Assembly (NCBI GenBank): GCA_947561395.2
Contig: OX387193.1
Location: 33,554,255 to 33,618,254, forward strand
DNA length: 64,000 bases
Reading direction: 5' to 3'
Origin: Buxus sempervirens
Lineage: Eukaryota > Streptophyta > Magnoliopsida > Buxales > Buxaceae
The notes under the pieces were generated by a model. It was not told the origin of the DNA, searched no databases, and was given only the letters and a program-made list of their open reading frames with translations. This document shows, piece by piece, positions 23,142 to 35,171 of this stretch (positions are counted from its first letter, which is position 1; every line of letters begins with the position of its first letter). A program made the translations under genes and the position numbers.

Positions 23142-23982
23142 TCAACAATAATATCATTTTCAGCCAAGTTAAGTTGAGGTCTGTCTTTGCCTTTCTTATG
23201 CTGGCATTGAGCCGCATGATGGCCAGGTTTGCCACAGACAAAGCAGTTGCCTCTTTTCTTTTTAAACTCTGTTTTGTTGACAGGTTTTAAGGATTTGTAT
23301 GCATCCCATCTTTTTTTCTTATAACCTTCAACAAAGTAGGCTTTATTGGTTGGAAAGGTAATTGGAGGTTTTTGTACCTTGTCTCTAATTTGGGTTTGTT
23401 CTTCTATCCTTATATGCACTATAAGTTCTTCTAGGGTCATGTCTTTTGTCTTATGTTTAAGGCTGGTTTTATATACCTTCCAGGCAGGTGGCAATTTCTC
23501 TATTAAAGCTCCAGCCACAAATTTTTCAGGTAATAGAATTCCCTCCTTAGTTAGATCTCTAACTGTTTTCTGAAATTCATTTATTTGATTTGAAATGGGT
23601 TTGCCATCTACAATATTAAACTCAAGGAATTTTCCTACTGCAAATTTTACAACACCTGCATCTTCAGTTATATACTTTTTATGTAATGCATCCCATATAT
23701 CTTTACCTGTTTCATAAACACAGTATATGCCAAATAAGTCATTAGATAAGGAATTAAGGATTTAATGCCTACACATACTTTCAGCTTTCACCCATTTAGC
23801 CAATTCAGGTGACTCAGTTCCATCACCAGAAATTTCTGGTTTGGTATTTGTTAACACAAAGTCTATCTCTAAGGTCTCAAGCAAATAAAACAGTTTCTGT
23901 TTCCATCTCTTAAAGTTGTCCCCAATTAAAGGTTCAACTTTAGTGAGATCTACAGCAGAAGGGGTCTTAATTGATTCCATAC

Positions 23983-24020
23983 GCAATAACAATATTTAAA
24001 GGGTTTAAGATTGTTATTGC
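23983..24020. repeat. 11-bp perfect inverted repeat across the copia-2 LTR/leader junction
   Basis: GCAATAACAAT (23983-23993) and ATTGTTATTGC (24010-24020) are exact reverse complements separated by 16 bases. The second arm spans the inner edge of the right LTR (24012). In sense RNA, the end of U5 could pair with sequence just before the gag start codon. Confidence 0.75.
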
Positions 24021-25474
24021 TAGTGAAGCAAAATTAAAGAAATCAATGAACTGAATTGCAGTTTCACAGTAAATTATATGAGAGACTAAACAATAATATA
24101 GCAAGAAACAGACAATAAAGTTTATTACTGCAGCAGCAGAGGACATAAACAATAATTATGATTAATATGAAGAAAGCAAACAGAGATGAAATAAGTTCTG
24201 TTGAGAAAGGATTGAATTAGTTCATTAGAGATTGACAAGTAGGCAAAATATTAATCAAAGTTTTAAAATTCTAAACAAATAGAACAAACAAACAGAGTAT
24301 ACTTAACGATAGTAACAAAATCCTCTTCTAAAGATAATAAGGTGAGAATAACAACAATAAAAGATGGAATGTGATTAAACAATAAAACCAATGGACATCA
24401 ATTGAAATTCAGCAACAGAATTCTATGCCAATATCAATAACGTAAACAACAATTTAATTGGAGAATGAACATCAATGAAAAAGAAATAAAGAAATAAACC
24501 TAACGATCAATAGATGGAATAATTCTCAAAAATAAACATGGATGAAAAAGAAAACGTATAATAATAAACAAAATCTGAAATCTAAAGACAAATCTCAACG
24601 AAATTGATAAAACTTATCGATATGTCTTTCACCGAGGCAAGGTTGAAAAGCCTTTGAACTTAAACCCTTAACGCCCCCCTATTGGAACAATTCCTCAGTG
24701 CTTAGAGTTATAGCGTTGGGTTCCAACATTCAAGGGTGGTGTAACGCCCCAAATCCGGATATATTCCTCATGAATAATCCAAACTCGAAGTGCTAGTTCT
24801 GTGGGCCCAAACAATAATTATCCATACCAAATTTAATTCCAAATATAATTAAATGAACATCGGAGCATGCTATCAAATTCAATTTCTATTAATAGTCATC
24901 AAATAAATGCGGAACATGGTCAACTAAACCAAAATCAAATAATACTAAGTCTGGATAATAAAGAATGTCAACTAACTAACAACCTCAAATCAAAATAATA
25001 TCTTGCCAATATTAATGAATAACAATCCTATTACAATCCATCTACTTAAAATAAAACTCCTACTCAATATCAAAATAATCGTCTTGATATTGATGATCAG
25101 CACCCTGTGGCTCTACCCCATCAGTATCGTCCTCACCAATAGGATCTGAAAACAAAACATTCAAAACACGGGTCAGATATAAAATCCTAGTAAGTAGCAA
25201 CATGCATGAATAAACAGTCCCATGTTGCTAATAGAAAATACAGTTCATGAAGTATAAAAAATCAATAAAAACCCTACAATCATAACTCAAACAATAAGCA
25301 TATAACCTTTCTTTTCAAAATAAAATCAACAAGTAATCTCCTCATGAGAATTCAAATCAAATACAAGTATATGTGTTTTCACAGGATTTGTAAAATATGA
25401 CCACTTTGAAAAGTTAAGACCTAGTCCAACAAATTTAGTCTAAGAATAAACTGCAATGTATTCGGTCGTATCAT

Positions 25475-25778
25475 CACCCTCATGGTGGAATAAGAGACTT
25501 TAGCCTCATGGTAAAAATGGAAATTGCTGCAGCTCATCCTTTAGGAAAGGCCTCTTCGTCATGGAGGAAATGCACAAAGGAGCTATACTTAATCCTAGCA
25601 AAGATAGACAGACTTCACTACTAGTTAAACTATGGATCCATAACAAGCTAAACCCGCTAATAGCACAATCAAATCGAAATTGGTGGTCCTCATGACCAAC
25701 AAGTGTGTAATGCCCTCATGGCAAGGATACACTCCATCATGGAGAAAATTAATAAGAAGAACCATCTCCCTCATGGAG
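25475..25778. repeat. Hairpin array of solo LTR H, loop CTCAT
   Basis: Perfect units: CACC-CTCAT-GGTG (25475-25487), TGGTC-CTCAT-GACCA (25684-25698), TGCC-CTCAT-GGCA (25711-25723), CTCC-ATCAT-GGAG (25732-25744), CTCC-CTCAT-GGAG (25766-25778). Four different stems around one 5-base loop. They lie on both sides of TATGGATCCATA. Confidence 0.85.
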
Positions 25779-26860
25779 AAAACCAATTTTTCACAAAACT
25801 GTCAAAATCCGTGAAATAGACTCAACTTACCCAAATCTATAGAAAATTATTTCATTACTGTTCCAGAATTTAAAATATCATCAAAACATACTTTACAAGT
25901 GTTACAAACCAACAACTTACAAAACAAATCAAATCTAAGATCAAATTCCCGCTTGGAAAATCAAAACGTGAGTTATTTCAGTAAAACATACCCAAAACCT
26001 TATAAAACTTTCACAAAATCATTCGGCCTCTAAAAACAATTTCTAAATGCTCAATATGTATTTATACATGTGTTGGATTCCTCCAAGAATTATTTTATAT
26101 TTGAAAACTAGGTATTTTTCTCTAAAATCAGAAAAATAGGTTGATTCGCTTAGCAGGTCGCTCAGGCAGTCTAGGTAAGCGGTTGATCAAATTTGAGTAA
26201 TTCATGGTCGCTCAGGCGATCTGTGTAACGCCCCAGATCCATGTTACGTAGAGAAACCGTAACTTATCTCCGAAGGTTAACATAAAACCCAGGATAGCAA
26301 AATCAGAGTGAAGGAAAAACATGAATAAAACAATAACTGGATAAACAGAGTGCACTATAACCCAAGCTCAATAATAAATACAATAACCAAGGCTAACTCA
26401 CATGAACCTCGCATATACCCGCAGGTGTCGACCTTACCAGAATCTGAAAATAAAACAAAACAAACGGTCTGAGATACGAATATCCCAGTAAGTAGCCTAT
26501 GCATGCTCATAAACATTTTAACATTTCTAAAATATGATTCGGATTAAATTATGCATCAATCGACAATAAACGAATAAACAGAATAATTCCACAATAATAA
26601 TATCAATAAACACAAAGTAACTAGAATAAATCAACAACCATAGCAGGACTCATGAAGTAAGACTGTCTTTAACCAGGGTAATCACAATGTCCACTATGCC
26701 ACCTCCAGGCTTAGGTGCGAAGCCGAGTACACGATCATTGTCTTATTGCGGGAGAACCCACCCAGTACAGTGATGGGTTGGCAAGAACTACCCAAACATG
26801 GTCCGAGTACACGATAAAATGAGTGAATAGCCGCAGCCAGCCGAGTACACGATCAGGCCT

Positions 26861-27129
26861 CACTGAGTACACAGTGGAACACGCGTGCGTGGACAGGGAA
26901 TTACAACTAGCAAAGCACAATCCTTTCCACAACCTAGCTCCTACATGGATCCATATAGCGCTATGCCTACTAAGTTCTAAAATCGAAACCAACCATGAAA
27001 ATATAATTAACACAACTCGTTCTAATCTCAACTAGAACATCCCGAGTACACGGGGCCTCTCAGAGTACACAGTAATAAAGCATCTACCCAATACATGGGC
27101 ATCTCAAATTGACTTTCCAAGTACATGGA
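26861..27129. repeat. Hairpin array of element D, loop AGTACA
   Basis: CACTG-AGTACA-CAGTG (26861-26876), CCCG-AGTACA-CGGG (27041-27054), CCCA-ATACA-TGGG (27087-27099), TCCA-AGTACA-TGGA (27116-27129). Weaker AGTACAC units occur from about 26722. The loop is constant and the stems change in a paired way. The right LTR copy of D lacks this part. Confidence 0.8.
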
Positions 27130-28907
27130 GAAAAATATATCACAACCAAACTACCAACCCTTTTTATTTCAACTATTATTTTCCTAAAATTTTGTTCATA
27201 TAACATGCCAGGTTGCATTTCAACTATTAGTTTTCTCTTTACTATTATTAAATTGCCATTATCTTATTTTTAAATTAAGTTACAAATCCAAAAATCCATT
27301 TTTAAACACTTTTTCTTTGAATTTTGATTTTTCTTTCCAAATGTAACTAAAATGTAATTATTTATTTGGGGTTTGAACTTATTTGTTGAATCTAACTAAA
27401 ATCTAAACTAAAAAGTAATTATTTAGGTTTGGTGTACTAATTTATTAATACATTAAACGTTTTACGCTAAAATGTAATTACTTTCTAAAATAATACATCA
27501 GTTTCTATTTACTATTAATGTTTTGCACCAAACTTTAAATATTTTTCAAAACTTCATCTCCTCCGTCACGAACAGCGAACAGTCGGGTTCCGTGAATTTC
27601 AAACGTTTTGCTTGATCACCCCAACAATCCATTTCACTTAAAACCAACTGAAATCTTCTATCATTACATTAAACTGAATATTAAGCTTGATAGTTGAACT
27701 TATACATGAGATTCAGCATCTAGAAAATCAACTCACCTTCTGAAATCGTGAGAAAACAAGAACAGTATAAAAAAAAAAAAAAACTACTTACCTCCTCTTC
27801 TTTTCTTCCCCTTCTCTTCTCTCCCTTCGCCCCTCTTCCTCTTCTCTCCCTTCGCCCCTCCTCTAAACCTTGAAGAATGGGAAAGAAAAATGAGAACCCT
27901 TGGTTCTCAATCAATCTCTGCAACACATTTAAACGAATCCACTTAAATAAACCACATAAACCCACTTAATAAACCATGTGAACCCAACTAAACCCACTTA
28001 AACCAAATCAATTTAAACCCACTTAAATAAACCATATGAACCCAACTAAACCCACTTAAACCAAATCAACTTAAACCCACTTAAACCCAACTAACTAATT
28101 AAACCCACTTAAATAAACCACTTCAATTTATATAATAATTTTAAATGAACCGAACCCAAGCAAGATAATTGATTATCCCATTAACCTTTAAATCAAACCC
28201 AACTAAATAAAATAATTCTTTTCTTCCAATAAAATAATTCAATATAAACCCATTACACCTAAACCAACTAAATCAAATTGATATATTACAACTACATTAC
28301 ATACCCCATTTGTATAAAGTTTAATACCCAAGTATGTGTTTAGCATTGGCTGATGCTTTACACTACTCAAATATGACTATATACATCTGGCTCATCATCC
28401 AATTAAGCAAATAATAGGTTACGTGCTTAATCAAACATCATCAATTTCTTACTTCAAACATGATCATTAACAATTAACACTATATCAGAAAACTCCAAAT
28501 ATTCATTCCACTGCTTTTCTCAAAATCAACTACTTCTCAGGATCCTCAAGTACCTTTTTAAATTGGACTTCAATAATCTTTCTCTAATCATGCAATATCA
28601 ATTTGCTTTTCAGAACTCTCGGTTACCTTTTGAATTGATCTAATTAAAATTTTTTTTTTCTACTCACGAAATTTTAATAATAATAATACCTTACATCACA
28701 ATTAGCAAACCATATCATCACAGATAGATATATCAACAAAGAATAAATAGCTTACCTTTAACAATAATGATTATTTCTATAGCTGTAGAATGAACACTCT
28801 CAACCTAAATTTCCTATTTAGAGGTGCTATCTAGCGAGCACACCACCCCCAAGTCCATCCTAGGGCTTCCTATTTCTATGTCATGTTTCCTTACAAAACT
28901 CTGATAT

Positions 28908-28919
28908 GCTCTGATACCA
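28908..28919 (-). other. Primer-binding site of element D (initiator Met tRNA type)
   Basis: The minus strand reads TGGTATCAGAGC two bases inside the LTR starting at 28922. This is the standard primer site of most plant LTR retrotransposons and fixes the element's orientation. Confidence 0.8.
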
Positions 28920-31800
28920 TCTGTAACGCCCCGGATCCAAGTTACGTAGAGAAACCGTAACTTATCTCCGAAGGTTAACATAAAACCCAGGATAGCAAAA
29001 TCAGAGTGAAGGAAAAACATGAATAAAACAATAACTGGATAAACAGAGTGCACTATAACCCAAGCTCAATAATAAATACAATAACCAAGGCTAACTCACA
29101 TGAACCTCGCATATACCCGCAGGTGTCGACCTTACCAGAATCTGAAAACAAAACAAAACAAACGGTCTGAGATACGAATATCCCAGTAAGTAGCCTATGC
29201 ATGCTCATAAACATTTTAAAATTTCTAAAATATGATTCGGATTAAATTATGCATCAATCGACAATAAACGAATAAACAGAATAATTCCACAATAATAATA
29301 TCAATAAACACAAAGTAACTAGAATAAATCAACAACCATAGCAGGACTCATGAAGTAAGACTGTCTTTAACCAGGGTAATCAAAATGTCCACTATGCCAC
29401 CTCCAAGCTTAGGTGCGAAGCCGAGTACACGATCATTGTCTTATTGCGGGAGAACCAAAACAAGAACAGTATAAAAAAAAAAAAAAACTACTTACCTCCT
29501 CTTCTTTTCTTCCCCTTCTCTTCTCTCCCTTCGCCCCTCTTCCTCTTCTCTCCCTTCGCCCCTCCTCTAAACCTTGAAGAATGGGAAAGAAAAATGAGAA
29601 CCCTTGGTTCTCAATCAATCTCTGCAACACATTTAAACGAATCCACTTAAATAAACCACATAAACCCACTTAATAAACCATGTGAACCCAACTAAACCCA
29701 CTTAAACCAAATCAATTTAAACCCACTTAAATAAACCATATGAACCCAACTAAACCCACTTAAACCAAATCAACTTAAACCCACTTAAACCCAACTAACT
29801 AATTAAACCCACTTAAATAAACCACTTCAATTTATATAATAATTTTAAATGAACTGAACCCAAGCAAGATAATTGATTATCCCATTAACCTTTAAATCAA
29901 ACCCAACTAAATAAAATAATTCTTTTCTTCCAATAAAATAATTCAATATAAACCCATTACACCTAAACCAACTAAATCAAACTGTAACACTTAAGTTGTC
30001 TCACTTGAATGAACCAAACCACAAAAACCCAACCTTATCAATTTAACCAGTTTACTCAAAGCAAACCCACTCAATTAAGCCTTTTCTTTAAAATTGGATT
30101 AAGTAATCTCATTAAATCCTTTAATCCCCTAATTACTCTTAATTAAAAATTTCTTGAAAATTCAGGGTTTTACAATCTGTGACAGGCGGCTTAACAATAT
30201 GAAAATTTAACGATTGCTCAGCAGGTCGCTCAGGTGATCAGACGAGCTATCTTAACAAGGATAGCGCTCATCAAGGGCACCTAGGCGATGTGGTAGGCGA
30301 TTGTTTAGTTTCACAAGTTACGGCAATTTTTCATAAATCCGACTTCTTCATAAATCTTCAAAAATAACTTTCTATCAACAACAATCAGTTCCAACCTTTC
30401 CAAAATCAATATAAGTATATTATAAAACATCCCAACAAATCTAACAACAATTTTATACGATCAAGTTAAGGTTTTTTAATCGAAATCTAAAGTAATTAGA
30501 AAACTGTACGTGAAGAACAAGATGTGTTTTTCCTATAGTTAAACCTTAACCAAATACGTCCAAATCATCCTCAACTCATTCTTCAAACATCCAGAAATCC
30601 AGAAACATGATATTTGTCGTCTAATCAATAAAACGTGCAGATTTTCGCCAAGAGAAGGGTTGCTACTTACCTTTTGTCGCAAACAGATCCAACAAAACTT
30701 CAAGCTTTGATCTCCCCCTAAACTCCACAGCAAAAACTCATTGAAAAGTTCCTTCTTTTCCTTCAGCTGTCCAAGGCAAAAATAGGGTTTCTTCTCTCCT
30801 AGTCGTCCAAGGCAAAATAATCGAATTTTTAGATTTTCTCCAATATATCCTCATGATCACTTCTGTTCTTATTAGAAGTTCCTTATTTTTAGAAACTCTC
30901 CAAAGCAACCTCTCATAAACACACTCATACCCATTCTAATAATTTATTTTATTTTCTTTTAATAACATGATCCAATACATGCCACTACATCATGCTTTAT
31001 ACACTTGACCAATAGAATTAAAGATATTTACATAATATTTTCCTTACCTCATATCTCATGATCCAACCGTTGGATCGACTTCAATTTCTGAATTTCCATC
31101 CTCCACATGATCACCTATTAGATTCAAGCCTCTGATTAGCAATTACTCCCAATAATTACATATTAGAAATTTAATAATTAATTCTGAAAAATTTAGGGTA
31201 TTGCAGGTGGAGAGGACTGGTAGATCGCACAAAAGTACCAGCCACAAAAATGAACCTTTGAGTGTCACTCAGATTTAACAAAGAAGACGAAGAAGATTGA
31301 AAGAACCGTTTGAAAGTGGAGAAAGAAACGTAGACACCAGATCTTTTGTTATATACGAAATCAGAAATCGGATATCTCTCAACAAAACCAAAATACTCAA
31401 ATCAAAAGAAGAAACAGTAGAAAAAGAGAGAAGATATGAGCAGCAATAGAGATAAACACAAGGGTTTTTGTCTCTTCGTTCTTAGATCTTTGACCTTAAT
31501 GTATTCAACAAAACCCTAAAACCCTCTTCTTAAGAAGACGAACCCAACAAACTGAATCCGGTTTATTCAGTTCAGTTATAACAAATAAAAGTAACGTTAA
31601 ATAACGTTATAAAAAGTTAACGTTAAATAACGTTTTAAAAAAAATATTTAAAATAAAGTCTTGATTTTGAGACTTTTATAAAATACAACATTATCTGCAT
31701 AGCCAATGAAGTATCCACTGACTATCCTAGGGTCAAGCTTCTTCTCATGTGTATTGTACACCCTGACCTGTACTGGACAACCCCATATGTGTACATGTGA

Positions 31801-33209
31801 TGATGTGGGAAATTATTCAACACATTTTCTTAGTCATATTTAGTGATTTTAGAGTGTTTTGTAGGTTTCTTAGGACATTTAATTAGAATTTTGTGTGTCT
31901 TTTATATTTATTTAATTTCTGGGAATTCTTGGCATTTTACAAGTCTTTAACTAATGATTCAATTTAAATTTGAGCTGAGGAGAAAGGTTGAATTCGAGCT
32001 AGTGCCATGAGAAAAAAAACTCAGCTGGTTGACCCAGTCAACACAGAGTAATGCTCAGTTTTTGGGCTATAACTAGAGCTACAGACCTCAGTTTCAGATG
32101 TTATTTAGCTTGTTGGAAAGCTAAGACAAAGATCTTCAACTTTTGTGAAGAGCTGAAACCTAGTTCTACCATCTTGAATGCCAAAAATTAGCAAGAACAA
32201 AGAGGTCCGTACTTGCCCAGAAAACAGTTGCAGCCCCGACCCGTTTTGGTATTGGACCTATATCTGGAGTTGTAGAGCTCGAAAATTAGCAAGGTTATGT
32301 GTTTTAGAAAGCTAAGAAGTTTTCATAAAACTTTCATGAAGGGTCCCACTTCAATTGAGGTTGTTTATGTGCTCTAAATTTAGTTGTAAACTGCATCAAG
32401 AAACTTTCTAATTTAGTGGATCTAAAGAGAAGAAAAATAAAAAGTACTTTGATTTGAAGATTTAGACTTATGGAAAGGAAGTTTTGAAGATGGAAAGAAG
32501 TTATAAAGTGCTTTGCACATTTTTTGGCTTGGGGGATTGGACTTGGAAGATAAGGAAGAGATTGGAGCAAAGTCATTTGGGAGAAGCAAGAAGAGGGGCA
32601 ATTTCTGCAGCAAGGATCAGCTTCTATAGACAAGAGTTCTTCATCTTCTTCTTATTTTTCTTTGTTGCTTTGAAATTCAATTGTAGAACTCTGATGTTGG
32701 ATTCATATTTTGATGGTTATTGGATTATTTTGTTAGACACGAGTGGTTAGTTTTCTTATTCTAGGATTTGGATGTAATCAATGGATTTTGGATTTTAATT
32801 TGCATATGAAATTGTGACACATTCTTTGTTGATTAAATTTGATGATTTTGGATTTTATTTTTTTGCAATCAATTGGCCATTGCTTGCATATTTATGATGT
32901 TGAATGATGGAACGAAAATGGAAATTCAACATTAGTTGGTGAATTCATCAAACCTGGGTAGTGTAGTTTAGAAATAATGAAACATCCTTGTGACTCTCAT
33001 TTAAGACTTCCACAGATCTTAATGAACCTATTTTAATTACTATGATCACGAAAATAGGCGTAGAATTAATATAGGCATAGATGTTATACCTTGAAAGAGG
33101 ATAACTCATGCACATGGGAATTCGGTCATTTTAATTAATAAAGAATGGATGCAAGTAATCATATTTAAATTCATTGAAAGAATCCAATTGATGAAACCCA
33201 AATCCTAGA
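31801..33209 (+). mobile_element. Athila/Tat-like LTR remnant
   Basis: It opens TGATGTGGGAAATTATTC. It contains GGTTGACCCAGTCAACACAG and a C/T-rich ATCTTCTTCTTATTTTTC stretch. After that come GAGTGGTTAGTTTTCTTATT, CTAGGATTTGGATGTAATC and CATCCTTGTGACTCTCATTT. These phrases resemble Athila/Calypso LTRs as I remember them. There is no coding. Its right end is cut at 33210 by F1. It is broken and probably old. Confidence 0.45.
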
Positions 33210-35171
33210 TGTGAGACCCCAGATTCTTGACCATTTGCTTAAGTGCTAATCAAGGCGTATTAGGTAACCCTAACAATTTTGTATTGTCGTTGTGAAAGTG
33301 AAGTTGGAGAAATCCAAATTTGAAGCCAATCAAGTGGCTAAGTCAAGGCTTGTCAAGTGTGTAAAGGTAAGGCATCTCTTTTATTTGAGAAATCTCTAAG
33401 TTAATGAATGGGTTTCATTAATATGAGAGGATGGCATGTTCGTAATTTGTGTGTGTAGTAGAAGGAGAGTGGCAAGGTGGTAATTACATGTGTCTTGATG
33501 GAAGAAATTTAAACTTGGAAATGACTTGAGGAATTTGGGGAGAAATTGTTAAGTGTAAAATGGGAGTGTTAGCCCCATACGTATAAACCCCAAAGAGAAA
33601 GGCAAACCCTCCATTCTTCTCCTCTTCACTCCAAACCCTCTCTTCCTCTACTCTCTTCTCCTCCCCATTCTCTTCCCTTTTTAAGCAACTTGGGGAAGAA
33701 CTCTTACTGAAGAAGGAGAGCTTAGAGACTTGGGATTTTCGTTTGGTAGAAGCTTGGAGGATTCGTGAAGAAAGCTTCAAGGAGCTCAAGGAAGAGTTGC
33801 TCGTGGGTTGCATTAGGAGCAAGAAGACTTGCTTGGTTGATTGTTAGAGGTAAGCAACACCCTCCCAACCTAAATTTTTGTTCTTCTCATTTTCGTATGA
33901 AATGTGGGAATTTGGGGGTTTTGGTGTAAACTTGATTTTCCTTGCAAATAGGAGAGGGATTTGTTAGGGGTTTCATAGGTAATAGGTAACCACACATCGT
34001 AGAGATAATTTAGAGACTAAAAACCATAGAAATGAGAGAGATTGAAGAAAACCTAGGAATTTGCGAAATCATGACTTGAGAAATTGCCAGGGCGCCTAAG
34101 TGATATTCCGAGTGCTCGTTCAAAAATCTAGTTAAGGCGTGGCCGCTCGTTGGCGCTCAACCGCGATCGCAAGTGCCCCGCCTGTGTTTTTTTAAAAACT
34201 CAAAACCCGAGAGTTGTCATTTTAAGCTAAGCCGGGCGCCCAAGCCAGCGCTCCCTCAAGCGCCCATGCCCAGATTTGAGTATTTTCGGATTTTAGAGCA
34301 AATCCAACTACGGATTGTTTTTAGTTGAATCCAATCCATGTACAAATAGGATTTAGGTGTCTAGGAAGTTTACACACTGGAATCGTCTCAAAATTCCAAA
34401 TAACCAAGATTTTGAGTACGTTCTACTGAAATAGGTTTTATAGAGATTTTATGTTCTAGATTGTTATAGGAATGGGATAATCCAATTCCACCATTTAGAA
34501 CACCTTCCAAATGGTCCTTGGAAGTAGAAAATCAAAGCCAAATTAAAGTTGTACCTGTTTCCAAAGAGTTGGGGCCTAGGTTGCCCAAGTAAGGTGTGAA
34601 ATGCAAGATTTAACGCCGTAAATGTATCTTTTTGTTATTGATTTTTTTTCTTATAAGCATGTGATCTATTTTAGGGCATTGGCCCGTTTGTTTGGCATGA
34701 TATGAAAGGGGCATCGACCCGCTATTGATGTTACTTATATGGAGGGTAGTGGCCCAAGTTCCATGAGATAATGAAAAAGGGCTTGGCCCAAGATTGACTT
34801 GGGTAAGGCCATGAGCTACCCTTGAGATTATACATGTATGATGGCATGGTTTGACACATGCAATTGATTGAATGAACTTACATAATGAACCATCTTAGGT
34901 TATGGATCCATAAATTTAAGTAGGTGTGGTTGTATATAATACCATGACCAAATTATTGTTGTTCTTGTTGCACTATATATTGTTGTATCATCCCGGCACC
35001 AAGCAACATCGGTGGCCGATGCCCATTGTTACTGGGAATCGGCATGGATGCCTATACGTCAAGGGTAATCGGCGTATGGATGCCTAACGTCAAAGGTAAT
35101 TGGCGTTGGATGCCTAGCCACCATCTGGAATCGGTGAAGCTAGATGGGGTCATGTGTACTATGTATTAAAC
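33210..35171 (+). mobile_element. LTR piece F1 (gypsy-type, plus sense)
   Basis: It starts TGTGAGACCCC. Plus-strand parts: GTATAAAC promoter-like word near 33577; pyrimidine-rich leader; donor-like TAGAG|GTAAGCAACACC at 33850; GC-rich tract 34080-34270; TATGGATCCATA 34901-34912; hairpin units 34985-35140. It stops where F2 begins (35172). There is no coding and no TSD is seen. The sequence parallels F2 and F3 closely in the 34320-34600 part. Confidence 0.65.
34985..35140. repeat. Hairpin array of F1
   Basis: Units around a GG(T/A)AATCGG-like loop. TACG...CGTA and AACG...CGTT flank TCAA(G/A)GGTAAT-type centres. The last unit has TAGC...GCTA with CACC...GGTG inside it. The same last unit is present in F3. 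Confidence 0.65.

Larger units (their letters stand above)
16381..24011 (-). pseudogene. Copia-2 gag-pol remains (interrupted by solo LTR E)
   Basis: The minus strand carries the copia order. Gag: from about 23980, MESIKTPSAVDLTKVEPLIG. CCHC zinc knuckle CFVCGKPGHHAAQC at about 23205-23255. Protease VVDTGATKHICG at about 19880-19915. Integrase about 18550-19500. Reverse transcriptase about 17530-18360, with QMDVKTTFLNG and YVDDMLIMG (the YVDD catalytic box). RNase H down to about 16980. 16381-16950 is untranslated, next to the purine tract. The lineage is Ty1/copia, perhaps TAR/Tork-like from the protease stretch. It is broken by several changes and non-functional. Its job in a whole element would be packaging, processing, reverse transcription and integration. 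Confidence 0.8.
26224..30174 (-). mobile_element. Element D: reduced gypsy-type element with two LTR copies, inside H
   Basis: TGTAACGCCCC ... GGGTTTTACA with a perfect ATCTG duplication (26219-26223, 30175-30179). A left LTR copy begins at 26224 and runs to about 28280. A right copy is 28922-30174. Between them is a short interior with an initiator-Met primer site (minus strand TGGTATCAGAGC, 28908-28919) beside the right LTR, so the sense strand is minus. No gag or pol is recognisable: the element is broken and much reduced, and its two LTR copies differ in length. Left-LTR parts: donor-like GGAG|GTAAGTAG at 27791, acceptor-like TTTTCAG at 26444, palindrome 26471-26486 (right copy 29169-29184). 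Confidence 0.8.
24740..31205 (-). mobile_element. Solo LTR H (gypsy-type), about 2.5 kb, inside the copia-2 right LTR
   Basis: TGTAACGCCCC ... GGGTATTGCA with a perfect GGTGG duplication (24735-24739, 31206-31210). Removing D and its duplication leaves about 2,510 bp. Minus-strand parts: donor-like AAAAG|GTAAGTAGC at 30670; GC-rich tract split by D (26150-26223 and 30180-30310); TATGGATCCATA 25631-25642; hairpins 25475-25778; acceptor-like TTTTCAG at 25146. There is no coding. Confidence 0.85.
15173..31690 (-). mobile_element. Copia-2: Ty1/copia element with two 1.2 kb LTRs, carrying nested E, H and D
   Basis: It is flanked by the duplication TTATC (15168-15172, 31691-31695). The left LTR 15173-16380 and the right LTR 24012-31690 (once H and its duplication are discounted) are both 1,208 bp. 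The sense strand is minus: the purine tract GTGGGGGGAATT lies just inside the left LTR (16381-16395), and gag starts inside the right LTR. The LTR pair differs by roughly 3-5% by eye, so it is older than C and copia-3. The element is broken, with at least half a dozen breaks, besides the E insertion between gag and protease. Confidence 0.85.
14815..31798 (-). mobile_element. Copia-1: fragment of a Ty1/copia pol, split by copia-2
   Basis: Two minus-strand pieces flank copia-2. The right piece (about 31696-31798) reads IWGCPVQVRVYNTHEKK and LDPRIVSGYFIGYADN. The left piece (14815-15172) reads SKGYRFYCPSHTP, ARNARFLEDGNISG and RRSSRIRRPTISFNYIVYL. This is the linker between integrase and reverse transcriptase in plant copia polyproteins, in the right order across the gap. 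The element is a broken remnant with no LTRs visible in the window. It is older than copia-2, which duplicated TTATC when it inserted. Confidence 0.75.

Noticed and set aside
25475-25778. CRISPR-like array of short repeats
   Set aside because: Units are 13-15 bp with a constant centre and variable arms and irregular spacing. This is a plant nuclear LTR, with no cas genes.
27720-29669. Two near-identical 78-81 codon frames with a Glu/Arg-rich run
   Set aside because: They are the two LTR copies of element D read through its purine-rich leader, not a gene pair.
31801-33209. Possible host gene from open frames near 32334-32750
   Set aside because: Frames are short and conflicting between strands, and the region reads as an Athila-type LTR.
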